From contig SHXP01000070.1 in the NCBI GenBank assembly GCA_009693225.1, positions 1 through 9,735 of the forward strand: a stretch of 9,735 nt of DNA, written 5' to 3'. The stretch comes from Limnohabitans sp. Lineage in GTDB: Bacteria; Pseudomonadota; Gammaproteobacteria; Burkholderiales; Burkholderiaceae_C. The position numbers were made by a program, and so were the translations under genes. The number at the start of each line of letters is the position of its first letter. Position 1 is the stretch's first letter. This document shows positions 1 to 6,761 of the stretch, piece after piece. The notes under the pieces were generated by a model. It was not told where the DNA came from. It did no database searches and saw only the letters and a list, made by a program, of their open reading frames with translations.

Positions 1-126
1 CGGCTCAATAAGCGAGACCAAGTCAGCCCATGGCACAACCAGGTTCATCTCTTCCAAGAATTCTCGCTTGCGAGTGCGTTTGGTGACCAATTCAAATCCA
101 GTGTTGGCAAAGGTAGTTTGTTTTAT
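1..126 (-). CDS. IS5-family transposase, N-terminal fragment (partial; start codon abnormal)
   Basis: The 41 residues after the putative start contain TRKREFLEEMNLVVPWADLV, the characteristic N-terminus of IS5-group DDE transposases (KQTTFA..GFE.. followed by TRKREFL and MNLVVPW). The catalytic DDE domain lies to the left of the window. In the usual place of the initiation ATG (ATGAAACAAAC...) this copy reads ATA AAA CAA ACT ACC, preceded directly by an in-frame TAG, so no canonical start codon lies at the expected place; the next in-frame candidates are a TTG in FELV and the ATG in EEMN, which would lose much of the N-terminus. Either this copy is inactivated, or ATA is used inefficiently, or a base was misread. 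Identification is from recall of the family, with good confidence; loss of function is inferred. Confidence 0.8.
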   Translation of the reverse strand, partial: MKQTTFANTGFELVTKRTRKREFLEEMNLVVPWADLVSLIEP

Positions 127-158
127 CTACCTATAACGTTTGAAGTAGGTCTGTGGTT

Positions 159-181
159 GACTTATGCAGTGACTTTTGCAG
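159..181. repeat. Short tandem direct repeat inside the IS5 end
   Basis: GACTTATGCAG (159-169) is followed one base later by GACTTTTGCAG (171-181): ten of eleven bases agree, with a 12-bp period. It lies in the subterminal region between the inferred IS end and the transposase start. Repeats in this position can be transposase-binding sites, but nothing in the window proves that; it may also be chance. Confidence 0.4.
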
Positions 182-272
182 AGAATCCTTAGGAATCCTC
201 ATGATTGATGATAGGGTTTTCACTTGTATGTAAGACGTATCTGCTGCTTGAAACTGTTTGCAGGAACAAGCC

Positions 273-884
273 ATGTACCTATCCCCCACCAAATTAAAAA
301 TACTTTCCAGGGTCATCAAGACCCTGGCCGAACCCTATGAAGAAGCGCAAGTCAGGGAATTAGTCGGGCATCAATTGCTGGAATTGCTGGACGCTGATTA
401 CTACGCCTCTTATGTCTGGAACGATGCTGAAATGCGTTTCGGCACCCGGGTCGCGCTGCATATGGACGACACCAATCTCGGTCGCTATGAAAACTACTAC
501 CAGTTTCAGGATCCGATCACACCCATCATGCAAAAAATGCGTTGTCCTGTGCTGATGGAAGAAGTGATGCTCCAGTCCGAATTGATCAGGACCGAATGTT
601 TCAATGATTTTCTGGCTCTGGATGGTCTTTACTGGGGCGTCAATTTGTTTGCCTGGCAGGGTACGGTCAACTTGGGTGATATGCGTATCTGGCGCCATCG
701 CCAGCGTGAGCGGTTTGACCGTGAAACACTGGATATTCTGGAATTGCTCAAACCCGCTTTCACAGCGGCGTTGAGCCGGGCCAGGCACAATGGATTGTTT
801 GTCGAGAGCGCTACAGATGAGTCACTTGAAATGGACTTCGATCTGTTGGGGGCATTATCAGACTGCCGGTCAAATCTTTGTTAA
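273..884 (+). CDS. LuxR-type transcriptional regulator, N-terminal sensor part (frame broken from its HTH)
   Basis: This reading frame encodes about 203 residues forming the N-terminal ligand- or signal-sensing half of a LuxR-family regulator; a helix-turn-helix of the family follows in a different frame at 878-1090. I chose ATG 273 over an upstream TTG at 258 because AGGA (262-265) sits 7 nt before it. The first 180 residues look like a globular alpha/beta sensor domain rich in Trp, Tyr and Phe, without a recognisable metal, phosphoacceptor or acyl-homoserine-lactone motif that I can assign. The frame ends at TAA 882-884 just where the HTH should begin. One extra base anywhere between about 845 and 880, for example in the G5 run at 848-852 or the T3 run at 877-879, would join both parts into one protein of about 272 residues. 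The ligand is unknown. The IS5 end lies only 84 bp upstream, so its promoter region is short and possibly altered. Confidence 0.7.
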   Translation: MYLSPTKLKILSRVIKTLAEPYEEAQVRELVGHQLLELLDADYYASYVWNDAEMRFGTRVALHMDDTNLGRYENYYQFQDPITPIMQKMRCPVLMEEVMLQSELIRTECFNDFLALDGLYWGVNLFAWQGTVNLGDMRIWRHRQRERFDRETLDILELLKPAFTAALSRARHNGLFVESATDESLEMDFDLLGALSDCRSNLC

Positions 885-1090
885 GCAGCAGAGAAAACGA
901 GATTGCCGGGCTTGCCGCAGCCGGCTTTAGCGATAAACAGATTGCCAAAAAACTCGGCATTGCCTTCACCACGGTACGCACACATCTGAGTCATGCGTTT
1001 CGCAAACTTGGCGTAGACAACAGGGTGCAGTTGGTCGAACGTTTGTCCATGCTCAAGCAGGATGACCCGTACAAGTCAGCCAGAAACTGA
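878..1090 (+). CDS. LuxR-type HTH DNA-binding domain (C-terminal part of the broken regulator)
   Basis: The translation is a near-complete LuxR/GerE HTH: LSSRENEIAGLAAAGFSDKQ, then IAKKLGIAFTTVRTHLSHAF and RKLGVDNRVQLVERL. It shows the conserved LxxRE opening, the turn with IAKKLG, the recognition helix TVRTHLSHAF and the KLGV...R closure. A TTG at 878 could start it as a separate short protein overlapping the upstream frame by 7 nt, but I see no convincing ribosome-binding site for that. The simpler reading is a single gene with a one-base deletion or sequencing error. If the break is real, the DNA-binding domain is detached from its sensor and the regulator is probably dead. A stand-alone 70-residue HTH produced by coupling or frameshifting is a less likely alternative. 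It faces the CoA-transferase gene with 37 bp between the stop codons, and I see no strong terminator there. Confidence 0.7.
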   Translation: MLSSRENEIAGLAAAGFSDKQIAKKLGIAFTTVRTHLSHAFRKLGVDNRVQLVERLSMLKQDDPYKSARN

Positions 1091-1127
1091 ACCGTAAGCA
1101 TTCAATCGGGCAGGCTGACGTCTCTGA

Positions 1128-2060
1128 TCAGGCCATGGTGAACCAGGGTAGGTCATGCGCTGCGGCCAGCGCGTCTATCTGTTTGCGGGTCAGGCCTGCA
1201 AAGAATTCGCTAAACTTACTGCGCGTGGCCGGCAGCATCATCACCTCGCGCCCCGGTCGGGCGGCTTTGATGCCCGCAACCTCGGCCAAGCGGTCTGCGA
1301 AATGCGGCTCCAGCGCGGCCACCGCCACACGCCCTTTGATGCACGCATACACCGCATAACCGGCGTGTGCGCCGCCGACACTGCCGCGCGGCATGGTCAG
1401 GCCCCAGTGACGCGGCAAGGCCAGGTAGGCCGCTGCGTCCTCCAAAGCGACTTCATGGAACACACCTTTACGGTGTGTGCGACCCGGCCGTGCGCGTTGT
1501 AAAAGCGCTTTCAATACAGCTTCTACCGTCAGCGACGAGCCGGCCATGTCGGCAAACAAAGTGGCCGGCAGATTCAAGCCGTTGACCAGGCCGTGCGCGG
1601 CAAGATAGGTCAAATCGTGGCCTGGAATTTCTGCGCCAGCGCCTTTGGCGCCGACGATGCACACCTGAATCAGCGCAGGGTATCTGGTGTGCAGCGACGC
1701 CCAGTCCATGCCCAGTTTTTTCAAAGCCGAGGGCCTGAACGAGGCGATCAGCACATCGGCTTTGGACAACAGCGCATCAAGCCTGGCCTGGCCTTTGTCA
1801 GACTTCAAATCGGCCTGCACCACTTTCACACCCGCATGCAATTGCGCGTAAGCATGTGGCGCGTACATGCCCATGGGGTCGCTGGAACTGCCCTTGGGTA
1901 AACCGGCGGGCGGCAGCGGTTCGAGCTTGGTGCAGGACGCGCCCATGTCGGCTAGACGCATGACCGCAGCAGGGCCCGGCAGGTTGAGCGCGACGCTGAG
2001 GATGCGCACGCCGCGCAGGCTGTGGCCGGAGGGGGTGAAATGGGTTGTTTTTTTTGACAT
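1128..2060 (-). CDS. Class III CoA-transferase, CaiB/BaiF (alpha-methylacyl-CoA racemase-like)
   Basis: A 310-residue protein of the CaiB/BaiF superfamily, which moves CoA between carboxylic acids or racemises 2-methylacyl-CoA. Seen: the N-terminal fold GVRILSVALNLPGPAAVMRLADMGA (17-41), the GHDLTYLA segment (147-154) with His148 and the FADMAGSSLT segment with Asp171. These correspond to the His and Asp acid/base pair of alpha-methylacyl-CoA racemases, Asp also being the acyl-carrying residue of the transferases. GGAHAGYAVYAC and ALEPHF (229-254) mark the second domain. It is short: relatives usually have about 360-400 residues, and the C-terminal part seems trimmed, though the ending looks natural. 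The ATG at 2060 is followed by a run of eight A; its ribosome-binding site is weak. It lies 190 bp downstream of pobA on the same strand with a possible terminator between, so it is probably a separate unit. The substrate is unknown; a role with the aromatic CoA ester is possible but unsupported. Confidence 0.8.
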   Translation of the reverse strand: MSKKTTHFTPSGHSLRGVRILSVALNLPGPAAVMRLADMGASCTKLEPLPPAGLPKGSSSDPMGMYAPHAYAQLHAGVKVVQADLKSDKGQARLDALLSKADVLIASFRPSALKKLGMDWASLHTRYPALIQVCIVGAKGAGAEIPGHDLTYLAAHGLVNGLNLPATLFADMAGSSLTVEAVLKALLQRARPGRTHRKGVFHEVALEDAAAYLALPRHWGLTMPRGSVGGAHAGYAVYACIKGRVAVAALEPHFADRLAEVAGIKAARPGREVMMLPATRSKFSEFFAGLTRKQIDALAAAHDLPWFTMA

Positions 2061-2216
2061 TTTCTAGGCGATCATCAGTCGGCTTTATTGGTCTTAGAGT
2101 AAGCAGCAAAATAGGTCATGAACAGATCCATTTGATAACCCTGATGGCACTCATCTTACTTCAGGGCATATGAACTCAATTTGATGTGGTGCGGTATTGA
2201 TCGGTGTTTAAACTCA

Positions 2217-2245
2217 TCAAAAATTCTATTAGCCAGTCCCTGGCT
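2217..2245 (-). terminator. Possible weak terminator after pobA
   Basis: On the minus strand, six bases after the pobA stop, AGCCAG-GGA-CTGGCT forms a perfect 6-bp stem with a 3-nt loop (2231-2245), followed by AATAGAA and then five T (2223-2219). The T run starts 7 nt after the stem, later than in a strong intrinsic terminator, so it may only attenuate. The rest of 2061-2230 shows no convincing promoter or other structure. Confidence 0.35.
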
Positions 2246-2251
2246 TATCGC

Positions 2252-3445
2252 TTAACCAAAATCCAACGGCAACCCCACATAGTTCTCCGCCAGTGACGTC
2301 GACAAGGCCTGGCTATGCACCAGGTAGTCCAGCTCGGCTTCCTGCATTCTCTGGCCGAAAGCGCCGCTCTCGGGAAACCTGTGCATTAAGGTGGTCAGCC
2401 ACCACGAAAAACGCTCGGCGCGCCATATGCGCGAGAGTGCGCGTTGCGAGTACGTGTCAATACCCGCATCGCTTTTATCTTGGTAGTGCTCTATTAATGC
2501 GCTGCTCAAATACTTGACATCGCCGGCGGCCAGGTTCAAGCCCTTGGCGCCGGTGGGCGGCACGATATGCGCTGCATCGCCCGCTAAAAACAAATGTCCG
2601 AACCGCATGGGCTCTGCCACAAAGCTGCGCAGCGGCGTCATGCTTTTTTCGATGGACGGTCCGGTCTGCATGCGCTCTGCCAGCTCCGGGTCCAGCCGGG
2701 TGCGTATCTCGTCCCAGAAGCGCCGGTCGTTCCAGTCTTCCACTTTGTCGCTGCTTGGGCATTGCACGTAATAGCGGCTGCGCGTCATGCTGCGCATGGA
2801 GCACAGCGCAAAGCCGCGCTTGCTGTTGGCGTAGACGATGGCGTGGCTGGAGACGGGCGGCACATCGGCCAGCACGCCCAGCCAGGCGAACGGGTACACC
2901 TTTTCATATTCGGTGATCGCGCCCAGGGGTACGCTTGCGCGCGCCACGCCGTGAAAGCCGTCGCAACCGGCGATGAAGTCGCATTGCAAGCTGTGGCTGA
3001 CGCCGTCTTTGCTGTATGTCACTTCGGGATGCGTGCTGTCGAAGTCGTGCAATTGCACCTCGGCGGCTTCATAGACTGTGGGCAAACCGAGTTGACTGCG
3101 GTGTTTCATCAGGTCGCGGGTCAGTTCGGTCTGGCCGTATGCGGTGACCACCTTGCCCTTGGTCAGGCCGGTCACGTCTATGGGGTGGCGTGTGTTTTTG
3201 AACACCAGTTCAATGCTGCGGTGCACGTTGCCGTCGCTGTCAACGCCGTGGCCCACGCCGGCTTCGTGCAGCAAGTCCACGGTCACCTGTTCCAGAATCC
3301 CTGCGCGTATGCGGCCCAGCACGTAGTCAGGGCTTTGGCGATCGATGATGACGTGCTCGATACCGGCTTTGTGCAGCAATGCGCCGAGCAGCAAACCCGA
3401 AGGTCCGGCCCCGATGATGGCGACCCGGGTGCGTGTTGTTGTCAT
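2252..3445 (-). CDS. pobA: 4-hydroxybenzoate 3-monooxygenase (p-hydroxybenzoate hydroxylase)
   Basis: A cytoplasmic FAD- and NADPH-dependent monooxygenase that converts 4-hydroxybenzoate to protocatechuate, the entry to ring cleavage. At 397 residues it is about the family length (390-394). Seen: the FAD-binding GAGPSG (12-17), DYVLGRIRAGILEQ (40-53), the CDGFHG motif (161-166), GDAAHIVPPTGAKGLNLA (289-306). Residues matching the substrate site of the Pseudomonas enzyme are all present by counting: Tyr205, Ser216, Arg218, Arg224, Tyr226, Pro297, Asn304 and Tyr389. I chose ATG 3445 over a TTG six bases upstream because GGAG (3456-3453) is 7 nt before it; only 2 nt separate it from the livF-like stop, indicating coupled translation at the end of the transporter operon. 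It appears intact. Relatives acting on 3-hydroxybenzoate differ in these residues, so 4-hydroxybenzoate is the likely substrate. Confidence 0.96.
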   Translation of the reverse strand: MTTTRTRVAIIGAGPSGLLLGALLHKAGIEHVIIDRQSPDYVLGRIRAGILEQVTVDLLHEAGVGHGVDSDGNVHRSIELVFKNTRHPIDVTGLTKGKVVTAYGQTELTRDLMKHRSQLGLPTVYEAAEVQLHDFDSTHPEVTYSKDGVSHSLQCDFIAGCDGFHGVARASVPLGAITEYEKVYPFAWLGVLADVPPVSSHAIVYANSKRGFALCSMRSMTRSRYYVQCPSSDKVEDWNDRRFWDEIRTRLDPELAERMQTGPSIEKSMTPLRSFVAEPMRFGHLFLAGDAAHIVPPTGAKGLNLAAGDVKYLSSALIEHYQDKSDAGIDTYSQRALSRIWRAERFSWWLTTLMHRFPESGAFGQRMQEAELDYLVHSQALSTSLAENYVGLPLDFG

Positions 3446-3447
3446 CT

Positions 3448-4161
3448 TCAAACTCCGAGATGCTGATTGAGTAAGTCCGGTTGCGCCAGCAGCGCTTCGC
3501 TGCTGCCTTCAAACACCACTTCGCCTTTGACCAGAATCACATTGCGTTGCGTGATGCGGGTCACGTGCTGCCAGTTTTTGTCGACGATGACGGTGCTGAT
3601 GCCGGACTTGGCAATCAACTCGCAAATGCGCCAGATGTCTTGCGCGATCAAAGGCGCCAGGCCTTCGGTGGCCTCGTCCAGCAGCAGCAAGTCGGGGTTG
3701 GTCATCAAGGCGCGGCCGATGCTGAGCATTTGCTGTTCGCCACCGCTGAGTTGCTGACCGCCGTGTTGCAGACGCTCGCCCAGGCGCGGAAAGGTGTCGA
3801 GCACGCGCTGGTAGGTCCAGTCGCGCTGGCCGCGCGCACCCGCGCGAGCCGACATGACCAGGTTTTCATGCACGCTCAGGTTGCCGAAAATGCCGCGTCC
3901 TTCGGGCACATAAGCCATGCCCAGCAGGGCAATGTCATAAGCGGTTTTGCCGTGGATGCCGGTGTTTTGAAATTCGATGCGTCCGCTGCGCGGTTTCAGC
4001 AAGCCGGTGATGCTTTTGAGCAGCGTGGATTTGCCCATGCCGTTGCGACCCATCAGGCCGACGGTCTGACCCGGCTGCACCTTGAAGTCCAGGTTACGCA
4101 GCACATGGCTGGAACCGTAATACGTGTTCAGCCCTGAGACTTGTAACAACGCAGTACTCAT
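3448..4161 (-). CDS. livF: Branched-chain-type ABC transporter ATPase, LivF-like
   Basis: Cytoplasmic ATP-binding subunit (237 residues, usual length) of a hydrophobic-amino-acid-transporter-type importer; with the LivG-like partner it powers uptake. Seen: Walker A GRNGMGKST (38-46), the LSGGEQQ signature (138-144), Walker B LLLLDEAT with Asp162 and Glu163, and VPEGRGIF (85-92), typical of LivF. The position of the H-loop His reads VDKNW, as in a subset of LivF proteins, so hydrolysis probably relies on the LivG site more; this is inference. ATG 4161 overlaps the LivG-like stop as ATGA (4161-4158), so translation is coupled. Given pobA directly downstream and an aryl-CoA ligase upstream, aromatic acid rather than leucine is the likely cargo. 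Confidence 0.93.
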   Translation of the reverse strand: MSTALLQVSGLNTYYGSSHVLRNLDFKVQPGQTVGLMGRNGMGKSTLLKSITGLLKPRSGRIEFQNTGIHGKTAYDIALLGMAYVPEGRGIFGNLSVHENLVMSARAGARGQRDWTYQRVLDTFPRLGERLQHGGQQLSGGEQQMLSIGRALMTNPDLLLLDEATEGLAPLIAQDIWRICELIAKSGISTVIVDKNWQHVTRITQRNVILVKGEVVFEGSSEALLAQPDLLNQHLGV

Positions 4162-4922
4162 GCGGTTTCCTCTCCCAGGTAAGCCGCCTGCACTTTGGCG
4201 TCAGCGCGAATTTGTGCAGGCGTGCCGCTGGCAATGACAGTGCCGTTGACCATCACGGTCAACACATCGGCCAGCGCAAACACCGCGTCCATGTCGTGTT
4301 CCACCAGCAGCATGGCGTGGTCTTTTTTCAGTTTGTGCAGCAGCGCCACCATGGCCTCGGCCTCTGCCGCACCCATGCCGGCCAGCGGTTCGTCCAGCAG
4401 CAACACCTGCGGTTTGGTAGCCAGCACCATGGCGATTTCCAGTTGACGCTGCACGCCGTGGCTCAGGTTGGCAGCGGTGATTTGCTGTTTGTGTGCCAGA
4501 GCGGCCAGTTGCAAGGCGCGCTCAGCGCGATCGCGCACCGTTTTGTCGGCGGATGCATTGCTCAGCCAGGCCAGCGGGTTGTAAGGCGCGCGCGCCTGGC
4601 GCGACTGCGCGGCCAGCATCAGGTTGTCCCAGACGCTTAGCGCCAGAAACACATTGGTCTTCTGGTAACTGCGTCCCAGTCCATGCAAGGACAGGCGGTG
4701 GTGCGGCCAGCCGCTGACGTTTTGTCCCTTGAGCCAGAGTTCACCGTGGGTCGCAGGCACATCGCCGCTGAGCAAATGGGTGAGGGTGGTTTTACCGGCG
4801 CCGTTGGGGCCGATGACGGCGTGTAACTGGTCTTTGTACAGCGACAGCGACACGTCGTTGACCGCCAGCAAACCGCCGTAGCGCTTACTCAATCCCTTGG
4901 CTTGTAACAGCGGTTCACTCAT
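4158..4922 (-). CDS. livG: Branched-chain-type ABC transporter ATPase, LivG-like
   Basis: Second ATP-binding subunit of the importer, 254 residues, complete. Seen: Walker A GPNGAGKTT (38-46), Q-loop Gln87 in SYQKTNVF, signature LSHGVQRQLEIA (153-164; His replaces the usual Gly-Gly first Gly, a common LivG variant), Walker B VLLLDEPLAG (173-182; Asp177, Glu178), and the H-loop VEHDMDAVF with His209. A complete set of catalytic residues suggests that this subunit carries the competent half-site. ATG 4922 lies inside the last codons of the livM-like gene, overlapping it by 8 nt (GATGAGTGA), another sign of coupled translation. Confidence 0.94.
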   Translation of the reverse strand: MSEPLLQAKGLSKRYGGLLAVNDVSLSLYKDQLHAVIGPNGAGKTTLTHLLSGDVPATHGELWLKGQNVSGWPHHRLSLHGLGRSYQKTNVFLALSVWDNLMLAAQSRQARAPYNPLAWLSNASADKTVRDRAERALQLAALAHKQQITAANLSHGVQRQLEIAMVLATKPQVLLLDEPLAGMGAAEAEAMVALLHKLKKDHAMLLVEHDMDAVFALADVLTVMVNGTVIASGTPAQIRADAKVQAAYLGEETA

Positions 4923-5901
4923 CGCCGGACTTACGGCTGCGCAGCAAACCCATCAGGCCTTGCGGAGCCACCACCACCACTAGCACGATCAGGCTGCCCA
5001 TCCACAACTGCCAGTGTTTCGCCAGGTCAAAGTTACCGGCTTTGGGCAAGTCCTTAAACACATCCAGGAAAATTTCAAAACCGAACGCGCCTATCAAGGC
5101 GCCGGCCACATTGCCCATGCCGCCCAGAATCACCATCATGATGGCGTGTGCGCTCATGTGAAAACCCATCAGCTCGGGGTTGACGTAGCCGGTTTGCGCC
5201 GCCCACAAAAAACCGGCCAGTCCCGCCAATGCACCGGCCAGGGTGAACGCGGTCAGCTTGTAGCTGAAGCTGGCATAGCCTAGGGCGCGTGTGCGGTGTT
5301 CGTTCAAGCGGATACCGTTCAAGGTTCTGCCGAAGGGGCTCCACAGCAAGCGGCGTAAAAACGCATAGGTCAAGATCATGCAAGCCAGCGTGAAGTAATA
5401 CAGCATCCACTTGTTTTCCAGGTCCAGACCCAGGCCGCCGGGTCGCACATTGATGTAAACACCGTCGGAGCCGCCCAGCGCCTTGTTGTCAAAGAACAGG
5501 TAATACAGCATTTGCGAAAACGCCATGGTTACCATGATGAAGTAAATGCCGTGGGTGCGCACCACAAAAAAACCGATGACCAGTGCGGTCAGCGCCGAGG
5601 CCAGCATGGCCAGCGGCAGGGCGATAAGCCAGTTGGCGCCGGCGTCCTGTGGCGACAAATAAGCCACCACATAACCGGCTAGGCCGAAATACGCCGCGTG
5701 GCCCAGCGACACCAGGCCGGTGATGCCTTGCAGCAAATCCAGGCTCATGGCGAAGATGGCCAGAATCATCATGCGGGTGACGGTCTGCGTGTAAAAATCC
5801 TGCTCCACAAACGGGAACGCCAGCAGCGCAATCAGGCCGAGCAGCAAAAACAATTGCACGCTGCGCGGCAGCGTTTCCAGATGGGCTTGCGGTGTACTCA
5901 T
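4915..5901 (-). CDS. livM: Branched-chain-type ABC transporter permease, LivM-like
   Basis: Inner-membrane permease subunit of the importer, 328 residues. Seen: several long hydrophobic segments starting near residue 15, the conserved LLQGITGLVSLGHAAYFGLAGY (about 57-78), the cytoplasmic loop GRTLNGIRLNEHRTRALGY that contacts the ATPases, and the C-terminal ILGGMGNVAGALIGA motif of LivM proteins. The start is ATG 5901: its ATGA overlaps the LivH-like stop (TGA 5900-5898) and gives the usual family N-terminus (MSTPQAHLETLPRSVQ). The frame stays open for another 170 codons upstream across the livH-like gene, but that extension is Arg/His/Cys-rich, lacks membrane segments and is not coding. Complete. 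Confidence 0.93.
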   Translation of the reverse strand: MSTPQAHLETLPRSVQLFLLLGLIALLAFPFVEQDFYTQTVTRMMILAIFAMSLDLLQGITGLVSLGHAAYFGLAGYVVAYLSPQDAGANWLIALPLAMLASALTALVIGFFVVRTHGIYFIMVTMAFSQMLYYLFFDNKALGGSDGVYINVRPGGLGLDLENKWMLYYFTLACMILTYAFLRRLLWSPFGRTLNGIRLNEHRTRALGYASFSYKLTAFTLAGALAGLAGFLWAAQTGYVNPELMGFHMSAHAIMMVILGGMGNVAGALIGAFGFEIFLDVFKDLPKAGNFDLAKHWQLWMGSLIVLVVVVAPQGLMGLLRSRKSGDE

Positions 5902-6761
5902 TGTTTGAACAAGCCTTCGGGTTTGTACAGCAGCACCAGCGCCATCAGCAGATAGACCAGCATGCTGGCGAATTGCGGCAACAGCACTTTGCCGAAGGTG
6001 TCGACCAGACCGACCAGCAACGCAGCAGTGAGCGCGCCGCGCACCGAACCGATGCCGCCTATCACCACCACCACAAAGCACATGATTAGCACTTGCGAAC
6101 CCATGTAGGGGTAGATGCTTGAGAGCGGCGCGATCAACATACCGGCCAGCGAGGCCAGTGCCACACCGAGGGCGAACACCAGCGCATGCAAACGCACAAT
6201 GTTCACGCCCAGGGCTTGCGCCATGTCGCTGTTGAAGGCACCGGCGCGGATCTTCATGCCGATTCTGGTGCGGCTGATCAACAGCCACAGACTCAGGGCC
6301 AGCAGCAGGCAAATGCCCAGCATAAACAAACGGTATGCCGGGTAGGACAAGGTGTCTGTGAGATTGATAGACCAGTTCAATGAATCTGGGATGGCGACGT
6401 TGTGCACGTCGTCGCCCCACAGCATGGAGCGCAGTTCTTCAAAGATGTAAATGAGGCCGAAGGTCAGCAGCACCTGGTCCAGGTGGTCGCGGTGGTAAAA
6501 ATGTTTGAAGAGGATTTTTTCCAGCAGCCAGCCCAGCAGCAGGCTGAGGACTGTGCCGGCCACTACGGCCAGGAACAGATTGCCCCAGGCACCGGTGAGC
6601 GCATAAGCCAGATAAGAACCCAGCATGTAAAAGCTGCCGTGCGCCAGATTGACCACGCCCATGATGCCGAAAATCAGCGTCAGACCGGCTGCCAGTAAAA
6701 ACAGCAGCAGGCCGTACTGAACGCTGTTGAGCAGCTGAATTAAAAAATTGGCGAGATCCAT
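5898..6761 (-). CDS. livH: Branched-chain-type ABC transporter permease, LivH-like
   Basis: Inner-membrane permease partner, 287 residues, predicted to have multiple transmembrane helices throughout. Seen: the family hallmark LTLIFGIMGVVNLAHGSFYMLGSYLAY (about 27-53), the cytoplasmic ATPase-contact loop RTRIGMKIRAGAFNSDMAQALGVN, and VVVVIGGIGSVRGALTAALLVG near the C-terminus. ATG 6761 is preferred to the TTG one codon upstream: it shares one base with the binding-protein stop (TGATG, 6763-6759), a coupling arrangement. The protein is intact and of normal length. As the first permease after the binding protein, it would form the translocation pore with the LivM-like subunit. Confidence 0.93.
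   Translation of the reverse strand: MDLANFLIQLLNSVQYGLLLFLLAAGLTLIFGIMGVVNLAHGSFYMLGSYLAYALTGAWGNLFLAVVAGTVLSLLLGWLLEKILFKHFYHRDHLDQVLLTFGLIYIFEELRSMLWGDDVHNVAIPDSLNWSINLTDTLSYPAYRLFMLGICLLLALSLWLLISRTRIGMKIRAGAFNSDMAQALGVNIVRLHALVFALGVALASLAGMLIAPLSSIYPYMGSQVLIMCFVVVVIGGIGSVRGALTAALLVGLVDTFGKVLLPQFASMLVYLLMALVLLYKPEGLFKQ

Larger units (their letters stand above)
1..188 (-). mobile_element. IS5-family insertion sequence, end portion (continues left of window)
   Basis: The start of a transposase reading leftwards off the window (1-126) plus about 60 bp of upstream terminal sequence mark one end of an IS5-family element. The outer boundary is inferred at 188: positions 189-192 are TTAG, which fits the YTAR target duplication typical of IS5-type elements, and inside it runs the terminal stretch GACTTTTGCAGAGAATCC (171-188). 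The six bases GAATCC occur on both sides of TTAG (183-188 and 193-198), so the exact boundary is uncertain by a few bases. The other end and the second copy of the duplication lie outside the window, so neither can be checked here. The element type rests on the transposase resemblance; the boundary is an inference. Confidence 0.7.

Noticed and set aside
131..319. Minus-strand 62-codon frame overlapping the IS5 end and regulator start
   Set aside because: No homology is recognised, it crosses the inferred IS boundary and overlaps the regulator start; most likely a chance frame.
1091..1127. Possible bidirectional terminator between the convergent regulator and CoA-transferase genes (CTGATCAG near 1124-1131)
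   Set aside because: It is only a short palindrome with no loop or T run, too weak to support.
2594..4137. Long plus-strand open frames (2594-3466 and 3481-4137) opposite pobA and the LivF-like gene
   Set aside because: They are antisense shadows of strongly supported genes. Their translations are His/Ala/Val/Gln-rich without any recognisable domain.
5902..6420. Upstream extension of the livM-like frame to 6420
   Set aside because: It runs in another frame through the livH-like gene, is rich in Arg, His and Cys without membrane segments, and ATG 5901 with the ATGA overlap gives the normal LivM N-terminus.
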